Assembly: GCF_000935025.1 (NCBI RefSeq)
Contig: NZ_CP010836.1
Coordinates: 3,472,001 to 3,536,000 of the forward strand
Direction of reading: 5' to 3'
Source of the DNA: Sphingomonas hengshuiensis
GTDB lineage: Bacteria > Pseudomonadota > Alphaproteobacteria > Sphingomonadales > Sphingomonadaceae
DNA length: 64,000 nt
The notes below the pieces were generated by a model, which ran no database searches, was not told the DNA's origin, and saw only the letters and a program-made list of their open reading frames with translations. The translations under genes and the position numbers were made by a program. Positions within the stretch are counted from its first letter, which is position 1, and each line of letters opens with the position of its first letter. Positions 43,340 through 52,146 of this stretch are shown piece by piece.

Positions 43340-46300
43340 CCGAAGCCCCCCGGCAGTTCGGGCCGGTTCAACGCGCGCGTCGTCCGCGCCTGCGCGCCGG
43401 CCATGATCGGCTCGGCGGCGGCATAGACGGTACGCGCGCTGACCTGTTCCATCGTCGTTTCGAACAGCGGCGACGGATTGACGGTCAGGTTCGCATCCAC
43501 GGCGATCCGCTCATTGCGCGGGCGCAGATCGTTCGCGGCGCTGCGCCAGTCGGCGATGCGCGGGACAAAGCCCGCCGGCGCGACGAGCCCACCGGTGGCG
43601 AGGCCGGGGATGCGCCCCTTGTTCATGGCATCGATCAGCGGCCAGTACCGCCGCGTCGCCTCCGCCGTGACGATCGATTCGCCGTTGGAGACGAACAGCG
43701 GATCGCGCCCGTCGATCAGCGCGAAGATGCTGTCCGACGTGCCCGTGCCCGGGCCGGTGATCCGGCCACCGCCCGCCTTGCGCTCAACCCGACCGCCGCC
43801 CGCGAGACCGAGCCCGCTAAGCCCCAGCGCGTCGCTGCTCCCGGTGACACCCGACAGCCATCCGCTGCCGCTCGCCCCGGAGAACAGTCCGATCGCCCAC
43901 AGGATGCCCTTCTTCAGCTCGATCTTGGCTAGATCGGCCAGCACGCTCGAGGCAAACTCGCCGAACGCACCCTTCAGCTTGAGCAGGTTCTGGATCTCGC
44001 GCGCGCCCGCTTCCTCCAGCGCCCCGAACCCGCGCACCGCCACGCCCTCAAGCGCTTCGTTCATGTCGGCGGTGTCGGCCACGAGGCGGCGTCGATAGGC
44101 GTCGAGCGGGCCTTCGGTGCTCTGGATCACCTGTTCGCGCCGATACGGTGCCTCGGCATCAATCTGCTTCAGGTCGCGCCGCCCCTCGCGACGGACATAG
44201 GGGTCGTCGCTGGCGATCTTGCGCCGCGCCGCGTCGCGCGCCTGCTGTTCCTCGATCGCGAGCAGCTGCAGCGCGACCCGCTGCCGTTCCTCCTGCGTCG
44301 TGGCCAGGCTGCCCTGCAAGTCGAGAAGTCGCGCCTGGTTGTCGAGCTCGGCACGATCGCGGGCAAGTCGGCGATCGAGCAACGCCTGCTGTTCGCGCAC
44401 GAGCCGCTGTTCCTCGGCGCGCTCGATCGCGGTTTGCTGCAGCACCAGCGTATCCGCGGCGATCGTCTTCAGCTTCGTCGCCTCGGCGCCGGTCAGCTTG
44501 TTCGCGGCGACTTGCTGCTCGATATCCCGGTCGCGCTGTTCCTTCGCCGACCGCACGCGCTCGAGCTGGACATCGGCCTGCTCCTCGACGCCCTCGGTCA
44601 GCGCAAGCTGGGCCCGATATTGCGCATCCTGCGCCTGCTGGAGCTGTCCTTCATACGCCCGCTGGCGATTGGCCTCGGCCTCAGCTGCTTGTTCGCGGCG
44701 CTGGTCAATCGATTCCTGACTGCGCGGCTGCTTGGCGAAGGCGACATGAAAATGGTCGCTGTGATCCTTGTCGCCGGGCCCGAGCAGTTCCTTGATCGAA
44801 ACGCCCTGGCTTTCGAGATAGGCGCGGATCTCCTGCTTGGTGGTCGACGCCATCCCGCCCGCGGGCACGAAGTCCAGCGCCTGGTTTCGGTAATGGTATG
44901 AATTCTTGGCGTGCTTTCCGCCGGTGGTCGAGGTGACGGTTCCGCCGAACTCGTCCTTCAGCAGCGTACCGACTGCGGCGGGCGTGAGGTTGCCGGCGCG
45001 CTGGGCGCGTTCGTCCGCGCGCGCCGCCGCCTGCTTCTTCTGCTCCCCCTCGATCGCCGCCTTCTCTGCGATCTCATATGCGGCGAGCGTCGCGCCCAAG
45101 CTGGCGCGCAGCTTCGCGTCCGATGTCGCAGCGTGCTCTGCCTGCTCCCGTAGGAGCTTGTAGCGCTGGCGGATTGCCTCGAGCGGATCTGCGGCGGCCT
45201 TGGCGAAATCCTTGGCGGCATCGATCTCCAGATTGGCGATCGACGTGTTCAGCGTCGCGATCGACGCATCCTGCTCCTTCAGCTTCGGAGTCAGGTAATC
45301 CTGCTGGCCACGGGCGTACAGAGATTCCGGATCGCTGGAGCCCGACGCTGCGCGCGCGCGGTCGAGGTCCGCCTTGATCTGTTCGCGGGTCGCAAGCGCG
45401 TCCTTCAACCGCGCGCGGGCACTCTCCAGCGCCAATTTGGTCGACAACTCGTCCTTTTTGCGGGCGTCGTCCTTGGTCTGGTTGAACTCCTTCAGCGCCT
45501 TGTTCGCCGCCTCGGTTCCGAACTTCTCCTTTGACAGGGCATCGATCAGGCTGAGCGTGCGCCCCTCGAGCGCCTTGCTGGCCTCGTCCCCTTCCCACAG
45601 CTTGCTGACGAACGGGGTGAGCACTACGAGCGCGGCTGTCACCAGCTGGCCCCACGGACCGCCGATGACTCCCAGGACGCCCTTCGCGCCCCCCGCCATC
45701 ATCCCCAGCGCCTGCGTCACCTGCGAAATCTGTTGCGCGAAAATGACTTGGACCGGCGTGCCGGCGGCGATGCCGACGGCGAAGTCGTTTGCCTGGAACG
45801 TCAGCTGTTGCAGGCCGGCCCGGGCCTGTCCGCTCAACTCGCGGGTGCGGCGCAGCGCCGTGCCGTTCGCCCCCAGCTTGCTCTCGACCAGCTCAAGCGT
45901 GGTGGCCTGCTGGCGCATCGCGATCGCGATGTCCTCGGCTTCCTTGGCGGCGACCGTCGCGGCGGCGGCATATTGGACCAGCGCGGCATTCTCGCCGCCC
46001 TGGGCGATCGCCGCCGCCTTCGCCGCGTCCGCGACCTGGCGGATCGCTGCGGCCGAGATCTCGGCAGCCTGTGCCGTCTCGCGCGCCGAATTGGCGTTGA
46101 GCACGGCTAGGGCCCCCTGACCGCTGCCGGCGCTGAGCACGTCCTGCGCGTTGCGGCGGATCTCGCGAAACGCGCCGTCATAGCTGGCGGTGAGCGCCCT
46201 CGCGCTTTGCGCAGCACCAGCGCCGCCCAGATCGGCCAGTGCCTTTTCGACCGCCTCGAGCTGCTGCACCGCGTCGCCGCGAAATTCGGTGAGCGCTGAT

Positions 46301-46386
46301 CGCCCGGCCTTCATCACCGCCTTCAGCGGTTCGACCGTGCCCGATACCTGCAGGAACAGATCGCGGCGGTTACTGCCCCCGGCCAT
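43336..46386 (-). CDS. Tape measure protein with embedded M15-type peptidase motif
   Basis: The 1016-residue protein is mostly long Ala/Gln/Arg-rich coiled helices, with a hydrophobic stretch near residue 250 and a Gly-rich C-terminal region (GLSGLGLAGGGRVERKAGGG), as in siphophage tape measures. At about residues 465-550 it carries HYRNQALDFVPAGG (His-x6-Asp) and HSDHFHVAF (His-x-His), the zinc site of M15 D-Ala-D-Ala peptidases. This would open peptidoglycan during DNA entry. ATG 46386 follows GGAGGTG. Confidence 0.87.
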   Translation of the reverse strand: MAGGSNRRDLFLQVSGTVEPLKAVMKAGRSALTEFRGDAVQQLEAVEKALADLGGAGAAQSARALTASYDGAFREIRRNAQDVLSAGSGQGALAVLNANSARETAQAAEISAAAIRQVADAAKAAAIAQGGENAALVQYAAAATVAAKEAEDIAIAMRQQATTLELVESKLGANGTALRRTRELSGQARAGLQQLTFQANDFAVGIAAGTPVQVIFAQQISQVTQALGMMAGGAKGVLGVIGGPWGQLVTAALVVLTPFVSKLWEGDEASKALEGRTLSLIDALSKEKFGTEAANKALKEFNQTKDDARKKDELSTKLALESARARLKDALATREQIKADLDRARAASGSSDPESLYARGQQDYLTPKLKEQDASIATLNTSIANLEIDAAKDFAKAAADPLEAIRQRYKLLREQAEHAATSDAKLRASLGATLAAYEIAEKAAIEGEQKKQAAARADERAQRAGNLTPAAVGTLLKDEFGGTVTSTTGGKHAKNSYHYRNQALDFVPAGGMASTTKQEIRAYLESQGVSIKELLGPGDKDHSDHFHVAFAKQPRSQESIDQRREQAAEAEANRQRAYEGQLQQAQDAQYRAQLALTEGVEEQADVQLERVRSAKEQRDRDIEQQVAANKLTGAEATKLKTIAADTLVLQQTAIERAEEQRLVREQQALLDRRLARDRAELDNQARLLDLQGSLATTQEERQRVALQLLAIEEQQARDAARRKIASDDPYVRREGRRDLKQIDAEAPYRREQVIQSTEGPLDAYRRRLVADTADMNEALEGVAVRGFGALEEAGAREIQNLLKLKGAFGEFASSVLADLAKIELKKGILWAIGLFSGASGSGWLSGVTGSSDALGLSGLGLAGGGRVERKAGGGRITGPGTGTSDSIFALIDGRDPLFVSNGESIVTAEATRRYWPLIDAMNKGRIPGLATGGLVAPAGFVPRIADWRSAANDLRPRNERIAVDANLTVNPSPLFETTMEQVSARTVYAAAEPIMAGAQARTTRALNRPELPGGFG

Positions 46387-46416
46387 CGGCACCTCCACGC
46401 AAAAAGGCCCGCCAGG

Positions 46417-46551
46417 TCAGCGCTTGTTCGCTTCCTGACGGGCCTCGATCATCGCCCACAGTTCATGCGGCGTTGCCGCCCAGAACTGGGCAGCGGACCA
46501 GCCAAAGGCATCCATCGCGATGCCCATCAATCGCCGGTAGGGGAAAGTCAG
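46417..46551 (-). CDS. Tail assembly chaperone (TAC), short, unusual start
   Basis: The product ends FGWSAAQFWAATPHELWAMI then EARQEANKR, matching the small TAC protein (pfam09550 type, GTA gp10-like) with its FW-x-x-TP-x-EL core. No ATG, GTG or TTG gives a full-length N-terminus. CTG at 46551 overlaps the TGA of the upstream gene (CTGA) behind GGCGGAG and gives LTFPYRRLM. An internal ATG at 46527 gives only 36 residues. A -1 frameshift from the upstream gene is the alternative. Confidence 0.65.
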   Translation of the reverse strand: MTFPYRRLMGIAMDAFGWSAAQFWAATPHELWAMIEARQEANKR

Positions 46552-46961
46552 CTCTCCGCCGTCTCCGCTACCGGCTTCCGTTCCCCCGACGCGGTGCGGC
46601 CCCCGGACGCGGCATCGATCAGGAGCAACGTCAACCGCGCCATGACGTGCGGTATGCCGGCCTCATAGATCAGCTCGGCGACACGATCGGGATGCACCCG
46701 CGCGGCGACCGCATCGCCCTCGGCTGCGCCGGCGCGGATGAAATGCGCCGCGATCGTGCCGAGCTGGTCCATGTTGAGCTGGCCGAGGTTGCCCATGCGG
46801 CTCATTTCGACCAGCGAAAGCCCCAGCGTCTTCTCGATCGCCTTGACCGCGTGAAAACCGGGCCGGAGGACATAGGTCTTCCGTCCCAGCTTGAGCGTGT
46901 CCTCGCCGACCACCTCATTCGCCTCGACGAGCGGATCGTCGAGATCGTCGTCGCCGTTCAT
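46548..46961 (-). CDS. GTA-type tail tube/tape-measure chaperone (TAC_11 family)
   Basis: The 137-residue protein contains LKLGRKTYVLRPGFHAVKAI and EKTLGLSLVEM with a C-terminal HVMARLTLLLIDAASGG. This matches the GTA family protein encoded between tail tube and tape measure. It overlaps the tail tube gene by four bases and precedes the small TAC, the standard order. Confidence 0.8.
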   Translation of the reverse strand: MNGDDDLDDPLVEANEVVGEDTLKLGRKTYVLRPGFHAVKAIEKTLGLSLVEMSRMGNLGQLNMDQLGTIAAHFIRAGAAEGDAVAARVHPDRVAELIYEAGIPHVMARLTLLLIDAASGGRTASGERKPVAETAES

Positions 46962-47383
46962 GCGCTCGCCGCCAGATTATCGACGATCGGCGTCGCACAG
47001 GCGACCATGTCGAACGACCAGGTCACCGGGCCGTCCTTCGAGCCGGTCATCTTGACGTTGCCCACGCCGACCTGCCCGTGGAAGCGCACGATCGCGCCCT
47101 TCATCAGCTTCACCATGCCCTTCCGGGTCGTCGATTTCGAGATCTCGAGCACGCGCTCGAGCCCGTCGTCGGGAAGCTTGGTGATGCCGTTCGCGCTGAT
47201 CGTGATCTTGCGCGGGCCATAGCTCATCGCGGCGATGTCCGCGTCGTCCTTCGAGCTTTCGTCCTGCTCGCTCGACGAGGCCGAATAGTCCCAGCTCTGC
47301 TCGCCCGCGATCGGGAGGAAATCCTCGACCGTCTCGCCGTCGCCGACGTGGATCCGCGACTCCTTGCCATATTCCGTTGCCAT
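46958..47383 (-). CDS. Major tail (tube) protein
   Basis: The 141-residue protein (MATEYGKESRIHVGDGETVE) shows beta-strand patterns PRKITISANGITKLPDDG and NVKMTGSKDGPVTWSFDM, typical of TP901-1-like tail tube subunits. It is the only gene of suitable size in the expected position, before the chaperones and the tape measure. Confidence 0.8.
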   Translation of the reverse strand: MATEYGKESRIHVGDGETVEDFLPIAGEQSWDYSASSSEQDESSKDDADIAAMSYGPRKITISANGITKLPDDGLERVLEISKSTTRKGMVKLMKGAIVRFHGQVGVGNVKMTGSKDGPVTWSFDMVACATPIVDNLAASA

Positions 47384-47401
47384 GTTCGCTCCTTTTCCGG
47401 C

Positions 47402-47818
47402 TCAGGCCGGTTCTGCGGTGACTTCAAATTCCAGGATGCCGGCATGCGTGACGCCGTCGCGCGCCGGCGGGCTCGACGATGCGCCGGCGAAGTCGATCGA
47501 GCCGAAGTCGACGCCGGCAATCGCCGGCCGCGCGCCCTCCAGCGCCTCGCGCGCAAGGTGCATCAGCGCGTGCAGCTCCGATCGCTGGCGCCCGCGATAG
47601 ACCACGACGATCTGCACCGTGATCCGCTCGAGCTGCTCGTCCTTCCCGCCCAGGCTTTCGCTATCGATGTCGCCGAGCAGCACGAAGCGGCGTTCGGCGG
47701 TGTCGGTCGGCTCGATCTGCCGGGGATTGGTGGCGACCTCTGCAATCGCCGGGTCGATCGCGGCATCGAGCAGGGCAAACACCCCGTCCGACGCGGCGGA
47801 AATCAGGTCGATCGTCAC
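47402..47818 (-). CDS. Tail terminator/completion protein, DUF3168-like
   Basis: The 138-residue protein contains ITVQIVVVYRGRQRSELHAL and ILEFEVTAEPA, typical of DUF3168 tail-completion proteins. It is placed after the HK97 gp10-like gene and overlaps it by four bases. Confidence 0.75.
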   Translation of the reverse strand: MTIDLISAASDGVFALLDAAIDPAIAEVATNPRQIEPTDTAERRFVLLGDIDSESLGGKDEQLERITVQIVVVYRGRQRSELHALMHLAREALEGARPAIAGVDFGSIDFAGASSSPPARDGVTHAGILEFEVTAEPA

Positions 47819-48423
47819 TGGCCGCCTCCCGTGCGGGTAAGCACCTGGGCCCAGAATTCGGAGAGATGCTGCTCCGCGACGTCCTGGAGCATCGGCTGCT
47901 CGACGAACGGACGTCCGGCCATGGCCGGGACCCTCATCTTGTAGGGCGTGCCCATGAAGGTCCCCGCGTTCGGGCTCGATGCCGGCCGGCGGCGCTTCTG
48001 CGCACCCTGAAACACCGTGCGACGGGTATCGCCGTTCTTGTTGTTGCCCTTGATCTTGCGGTTCGGCTTCTTGATGCGCCGGGTGACGTTCACGGTCTGC
48101 GCAGCACGGCCCTTTTCGACGATGACCCCGTAAAACGGGCCGCCGGCACGCGCCTTCCGGGCGCGCCCGTTTGATTTCGACGCCGAGTTTCCGCCCCGCA
48201 TAAGGCCTATGCGCACTTTCAGCCGCTCGAGCAGGACCTGCAGCGACAGCGCGGCATCCAGCGCACCGGTGTCCTTCGCGACGTCCCGGTGCTGCGCCGC
48301 CAGTATCTCGCGCCCGATAATGCCGAGTTCGACGGCCATTTCATCGCGAGCGGCGGCGGGGACGGAGTCGAAATACGAAAGAGCGCCATCGAGCCCATCG
48401 ACCCGCGATTGCCGCCCCGCCAT
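47815..48423 (-). CDS. HK97 gp10-like tail completion protein
   Basis: The 202-residue protein has the N-terminal helical region (RDEMAVELGIIGREILAAQH), FYGVIVEKGRAAQTVNV and the C-terminal AGRPFVEQPMLQDVAEQHLS, as in gp10-like minor structural proteins. A basic insertion (RRIKKPNRKIKGNNKNG) sits in the middle. ATG 48423 overlaps the head-closure gene by one base. Confidence 0.8.
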   Translation of the reverse strand: MAGRQSRVDGLDGALSYFDSVPAAARDEMAVELGIIGREILAAQHRDVAKDTGALDAALSLQVLLERLKVRIGLMRGGNSASKSNGRARKARAGGPFYGVIVEKGRAAQTVNVTRRIKKPNRKIKGNNKNGDTRRTVFQGAQKRRRPASSPNAGTFMGTPYKMRVPAMAGRPFVEQPMLQDVAEQHLSEFWAQVLTRTGGGQ

Positions 48424-48764
48424 CAACCCGCCTTCAGCGCCGCGGCGGTGCTGGCCATGATGACGAGCTGCTCGCGCTTCCCATCCGGGTCGACGGCCGA
48501 GGTGATATTGAGCGTCACCGCGCCATGCCGCACCTGGTCCTTGACCAGAATGCCGGCCCGCCACCGAATACGGATGCGATAGACCGAGACGCCCTCCAGC
48601 ACCTGATCCATCACGGACTCGCGCCCGTCGAGCCCGATGACCTCCGCCCAGGGCAAGGCGATCACCGGCCAGCTGGTCGTCCAGCCACCCTTGCCATCCT
48701 TCGTTTCGGTCGGGCGACGGATCTCGATCCGGTGGCGGAGATCCTCGGCGCGAAGCGGTGTCAT
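48423..48764 (-). CDS. Head closure (head-tail joining) protein
   Basis: The 113-residue protein (LRHRIEIRRPTETKDGKGGW and WRAGILVKDQVRHGAVTLNI) is a typical phage head-tail adaptor, with the RIxIxxP and GG-W features. It overlaps the connector gene by four bases. Confidence 0.85.
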   Translation of the reverse strand: MTPLRAEDLRHRIEIRRPTETKDGKGGWTTSWPVIALPWAEVIGLDGRESVMDQVLEGVSVYRIRIRWRAGILVKDQVRHGAVTLNITSAVDPDGKREQLVIMASTAAALKAG

Positions 48765-49279
48765 GCGATGATCAGCCGCTCCAGCTCGAGCAGATCGGCG
48801 GCGACCTTGAGAGCAGACTCCGAAGCGCCGTCGAACCAGGCGCCAATCATTAGCCGGGCGGCGTGGACCAGAGCGGCGGGCATGGTGTCCGGAAAATCGA
48901 ATCCCGCTTCCGCGTCGACGCGCACCGCTCCTTGAGCAGAGGCCACCTGCGGCCAGCTTTTGCCGATCGCCGGCACCAGTCTTGTAACGCCTTCGAACGG
49001 CACGACGCGGAAGTCCGCCGGCGACACGGTCTGCTCGTCGCCGACGGCATCGAGGAAGCGGATCGCCACCGTTTCGGCGGCGATCGGCGCCAGCGAGAGC
49101 ACCAGCTCGGGCGCGAACGACGCGAAGGCAAACGATACCGCGCGGCGGGTAGGTACCAAACGGGTCGTCCGCTCGATCGCGCGCTCTGCGGCGGCGATCA
49201 GCCGGACGATCTCGTCGTCGCGGTCGTCGGTATCGACCTTCAGATGCTGCTTCGCATCTTCGAGCGTGAGTATAGCCAC
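48761..49279 (-). CDS. Head-tail connector (gp6-like)
   Basis: The 172-residue protein opens MAILTLEDAKQHLKVDTDDR and DDEIVRLIAAAERAIERTTR, the N-terminal signature of gp6-like connectors. Its C-terminal helices (PAALVHAARLMIGAWFDGAS) are also typical. Confidence 0.88.
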   Translation of the reverse strand: MAILTLEDAKQHLKVDTDDRDDEIVRLIAAAERAIERTTRLVPTRRAVSFAFASFAPELVLSLAPIAAETVAIRFLDAVGDEQTVSPADFRVVPFEGVTRLVPAIGKSWPQVASAQGAVRVDAEAGFDFPDTMPAALVHAARLMIGAWFDGASESALKVAADLLELERLIIA

Positions 49280-49331
49280 CGCGCTCTCCCGAAAAGAGGG
49301 CCGACCGGGCTGTGGCCCGGTCGGGATAGGC

Positions 49332-49781
49332 TCAGACGATGCCTTCGATCGTGGCGCCGCTGCGGACTACGCTCGCCGCGATCGCGGTGCCGGTTCCATG
49401 CGTACCGCTGAAGTCGGCTTGCAGCTTCGCGAAGGGCTTGCCGCCGATATAGCCGAGCTTCTGAATCGTGGCCGCGGCATGCGCCGCAGTAAGTGCGCGA
49501 ACGATGCCGTTGGTAACGGTCGCCGGCGCCAGCGCATCCTTCAGCACGTCGGAATCGGTGACGGGCGTGAAAGTGGTGCCGTCATCGCTGTGCGTCAGCA
49601 CGAACTCGATCTTGTTCGCCGTGCTGAAGGTGATTCCGCCTGCTCCGAGGTGCAGCAACAGCGTCGCGGAACGGAAATCGCGCAAATCGATGATGGCGGG
49701 CGTGGTGTCGGCCGCGTACACCGCCGGCGGGATCGCCTCGACGGGGAACAGGCGCGACGCGGAATCGCGTTCGGGGGTCAT
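49332..49781 (-). CDS. Hypothetical head-region protein, 149 residues
   Basis: The protein is not recognised. It is Ala/Thr-rich with beta-like patterns (RSATLLLHLGAGGITFS, KIEFVLTHSDDGTTFTPV, ATIQKLGYIGGKPFAKLQAD). Its position between capsid and connector suggests a head decoration or accessory structural role. Confidence 0.65.
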   Translation of the reverse strand: MTPERDSASRLFPVEAIPPAVYAADTTPAIIDLRDFRSATLLLHLGAGGITFSTANKIEFVLTHSDDGTTFTPVTDSDVLKDALAPATVTNGIVRALTAAHAAATIQKLGYIGGKPFAKLQADFSGTHGTGTAIAASVVRSGATIEGIV

Positions 49782-49846
49782 GGTCTATCTCCTGGAATAG
49801 GGGGAGCGCAGCGACGGCGCTCCCCGAAAGAAGGATCCGGCGCGGA

Positions 49847-51214
49847 TCAGCCGAACTTGAGGGCCTTCAGCGCTTCGAAGTTGACGGCACCGCCGCCCAC
49901 GCGCCGACGCATGTGATATTTGACGAAGCCGGGCTGGGTGATGTTGTCGCGCACCACCGAGGTCCCAAGTCGATCGACGATGATGTACGCCTCGGCGAAG
50001 TCGCCAAACAGGACCGAGAGGCTGTCGGCACCGATCGCCGGCATGTCCTCGCCATCCGCAACCGGAAAGCCGAAAATCGATTCGACCAGCGCTCCGTCGC
50101 GCAGGCGAAGGTCAACCAGATAGTTGCCCTGCCCATCCTTGAGCTTGCGGACGGCGCCGACGGTGCGGCGTGCCATCAGGAAATTGGCGTTCTGGCGATA
50201 ACCGGACTTCAGCTCGAAGATCAGATCGAGAAGCTTGTCCGAACCGTTGGTGCCGGTGCCGAACCCGCCCGAAGTGCCGGTGGCAATCGCCTGGAAGACG
50301 CCCCAGGCGCGGGTCTCGTCGGCGGTGGTGGCGAAGCTGTACTGCAGCAGCCCCTTGGGCTTCTGGTTGCCGTCACCGTTGATATAGGCTGCGTTCTCCT
50401 TACGGGCGAACTTGCCGTTCGACTTGTCGGAGATCCACGCTTCCACGTCGATCTTGGAGTCCTCGAGCAGCTTCTGCGTCACCTTCGGGTAAGCATAGAG
50501 CTCGTTGACCGGGATGCGCCACATCCCCAACTGGCCAGTGTCGGTCTGGCCCCGGGTGCCGGTCTCGCCAACCCAGGCGGCGTCGCCGTCGCCATTGTCG
50601 ATCGGGCCTTCCAGCGCGTCGGTGCCGATCGCCACGACGTTTGCGAGCTGACGCATCGGCGTCGACTCGTAAATCTTCTTGACCATCCGGCCCGAGACGT
50701 CGGGGGTGACCCAGTATCCGCCGCTGGGGTCCGACGCGACCTGCATCGTGGTCGCCTTAAACTCGTTACGGCGCAGATAGCCGCCCAGGTCGGACTTATA
50801 TTCGGTCAGACGGGCAGGATCGAAATCCTTCACCCCGATCAGCTCGCCGAAATCGCGCGCCGCCTTTACCTCGGAAGCGGCATCGCCGCCGGAAAGCGCG
50901 ATACGGTTGGCCTTCGCCTCCATTTCGTCGAGACGCTTCTTCAGCTCAGCCTGGCCGTCGTCGATCGCCTTGTTCAGCTTCTCGACCTGGTCCTTGGTGA
51001 CAGCGTCCTCGCCCTTCTTTTCCGCCTGCTTCAGGCGTGCGTCGTTCTGACTCTTGAACTCCTCGAACGTGCGGCCAAGGGTATCGACCGCCGCCTTCAC
51101 TTCGGCGGTGAGATTGTCATCCTTGGTCTCGGGCGCGCGGGCAAGGGCGTGGGGTTGCGCCAGGGCGAGCGCCGCCGTAGCAGCCAGAAACTGGCTGCGA
51201 TTACCGATGTACAT
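49847..51214 (-). CDS. Major capsid protein, HK97 fold
   Basis: The 455-residue protein has an N-terminal coiled-coil delta domain (residues about 30-115, for example KKGEDAVTKDQVEKLNKAID) that the prohead protease should remove. HK97-type capsid motifs follow (SGGYWVTPDVSGRMVKKIYE, STPMRQLANVVAIGTDALEG, AWVGETGTRGQTDTGQLGMW, INGDGNQKPKGLLQYS). The extreme N-terminus (FLAATAALALAQPHALA) looks like a signal peptide, probably by chance. Confidence 0.92.
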   Translation of the reverse strand: MYIGNRSQFLAATAALALAQPHALARAPETKDDNLTAEVKAAVDTLGRTFEEFKSQNDARLKQAEKKGEDAVTKDQVEKLNKAIDDGQAELKKRLDEMEAKANRIALSGGDAASEVKAARDFGELIGVKDFDPARLTEYKSDLGGYLRRNEFKATTMQVASDPSGGYWVTPDVSGRMVKKIYESTPMRQLANVVAIGTDALEGPIDNGDGDAAWVGETGTRGQTDTGQLGMWRIPVNELYAYPKVTQKLLEDSKIDVEAWISDKSNGKFARKENAAYINGDGNQKPKGLLQYSFATTADETRAWGVFQAIATGTSGGFGTGTNGSDKLLDLIFELKSGYRQNANFLMARRTVGAVRKLKDGQGNYLVDLRLRDGALVESIFGFPVADGEDMPAIGADSLSVLFGDFAEAYIIVDRLGTSVVRDNITQPGFVKYHMRRRVGGGAVNFEALKALKFG

Positions 51215-51230
51215 GGTGGGTTTCCGCTTC

Positions 51231-51893
51231 TTAGCGCAGCGACTGGGCCGACTTGCGCAGGGCCATGAGCACGTCTTTCATCCCGTCACGGGATGCTGGC
51301 TCGGGACGCCCTTCGTCGCGGAGGGCCTGTTGTTTGCGGACGACGCTGACAGCCAGCTTCGCCTCGCGGTGGGAGAGCCCTTCGTCACGAAAGGCATGCT
51401 CCAATGCGCGATCGTCGATCGATTTGGCGCCGGTGATCAACGTCAGCTCGTTCATCGGAAAGGTAACGAGGCTGATCTCCCAGAGATCGGCCTTCAGAAT
51501 GCGGCGGAGGCCGGTGGTGCGGTCGATTTCGTCCTTCGTCGTGCGGTAGCCGATCGAAAGGCCTTTTACCGCACCGGCGACGATCAGGGCACGCGCCGCA
51601 GCGGCCTGCGGGACTTCGAGCACCAGCTGCCCAGCCACCTTCAACCCGCGTTCGTCCTCGGCGATGTCGGTCCAGACGCCAACCGGCGTCCCGGCATCGT
51701 GCTGCCACAGCATCGGCGGATGCGCATTTTTCTTGCGCCACGCCGCGAGCGACTCCTTGAACGCACCCGGCATCACGATGTCGCCGCCACGATCGATCAC
51801 GTTGTAGACCGAGCCGTAACCCGAAACGCTGCCCGTCGCGCCGTCGCCGTCGCCGGCGAGCTTCAGCTCCAGATCGAAAGACGCGCGCTCCAT
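51231..51893 (-). CDS. HK97-type prohead protease
   Basis: The 220-residue serine protease matures the capsid. VSGYGSVYNVIDRGGDIVMP, the catalytic His in MLWQHDAGTPVGVW, and the Ser in VKGLSIGYRTT are present. It ends with a charged helical tail. It immediately precedes the capsid gene. Confidence 0.92.
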   Translation of the reverse strand: MERASFDLELKLAGDGDGATGSVSGYGSVYNVIDRGGDIVMPGAFKESLAAWRKKNAHPPMLWQHDAGTPVGVWTDIAEDERGLKVAGQLVLEVPQAAAARALIVAGAVKGLSIGYRTTKDEIDRTTGLRRILKADLWEISLVTFPMNELTLITGAKSIDDRALEHAFRDEGLSHREAKLAVSVVRKQQALRDEGRPEPASRDGMKDVLMALRKSAQSLR

Positions 51894-52135
51894 CAGGCGA
51901 CCGCCAGCCGCTTTAGCTCGGCTTCAGCGCGAAACTTCACACGGTCGGCCAACTCTTCAAGGTTCAGCACCTCGGCGAGGCTGGAAATCCCACGAGCCGA
52001 GAACATTTTCCCCGCATAGGCTGTTCGTTCGCCGACCTTCCGCGACAGCACGAAATGGTACACGCCGCGCTCGATGCGACGATATCGAAAGCCGCGCGAG
52101 CGCATGGCTCGCGCGAGCTGCAGTATCACTTTCAT
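51893..52135 (-). CDS. Hypothetical basic protein, 80 residues
   Basis: The sequence MKVILQLARAMRSRGFRYRR and ISSLAEVLNLEELADRVKFR is not recognised. It is basic and compact, fits between portal and protease, and overlaps the protease start by one base. Confidence 0.6.
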   Translation of the reverse strand: MKVILQLARAMRSRGFRYRRIERGVYHFVLSRKVGERTAYAGKMFSARGISSLAEVLNLEELADRVKFRAEAELKRLAVA

Positions 52136-52146
52136 GCTGCCTCCTA

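Noticed and set aside
49847-51214. Exported capsid protein because of signal-like N-terminus
   Set aside because: The hydrophobic start belongs to the removable delta region of an HK97 capsid; export makes no sense for a head protein.
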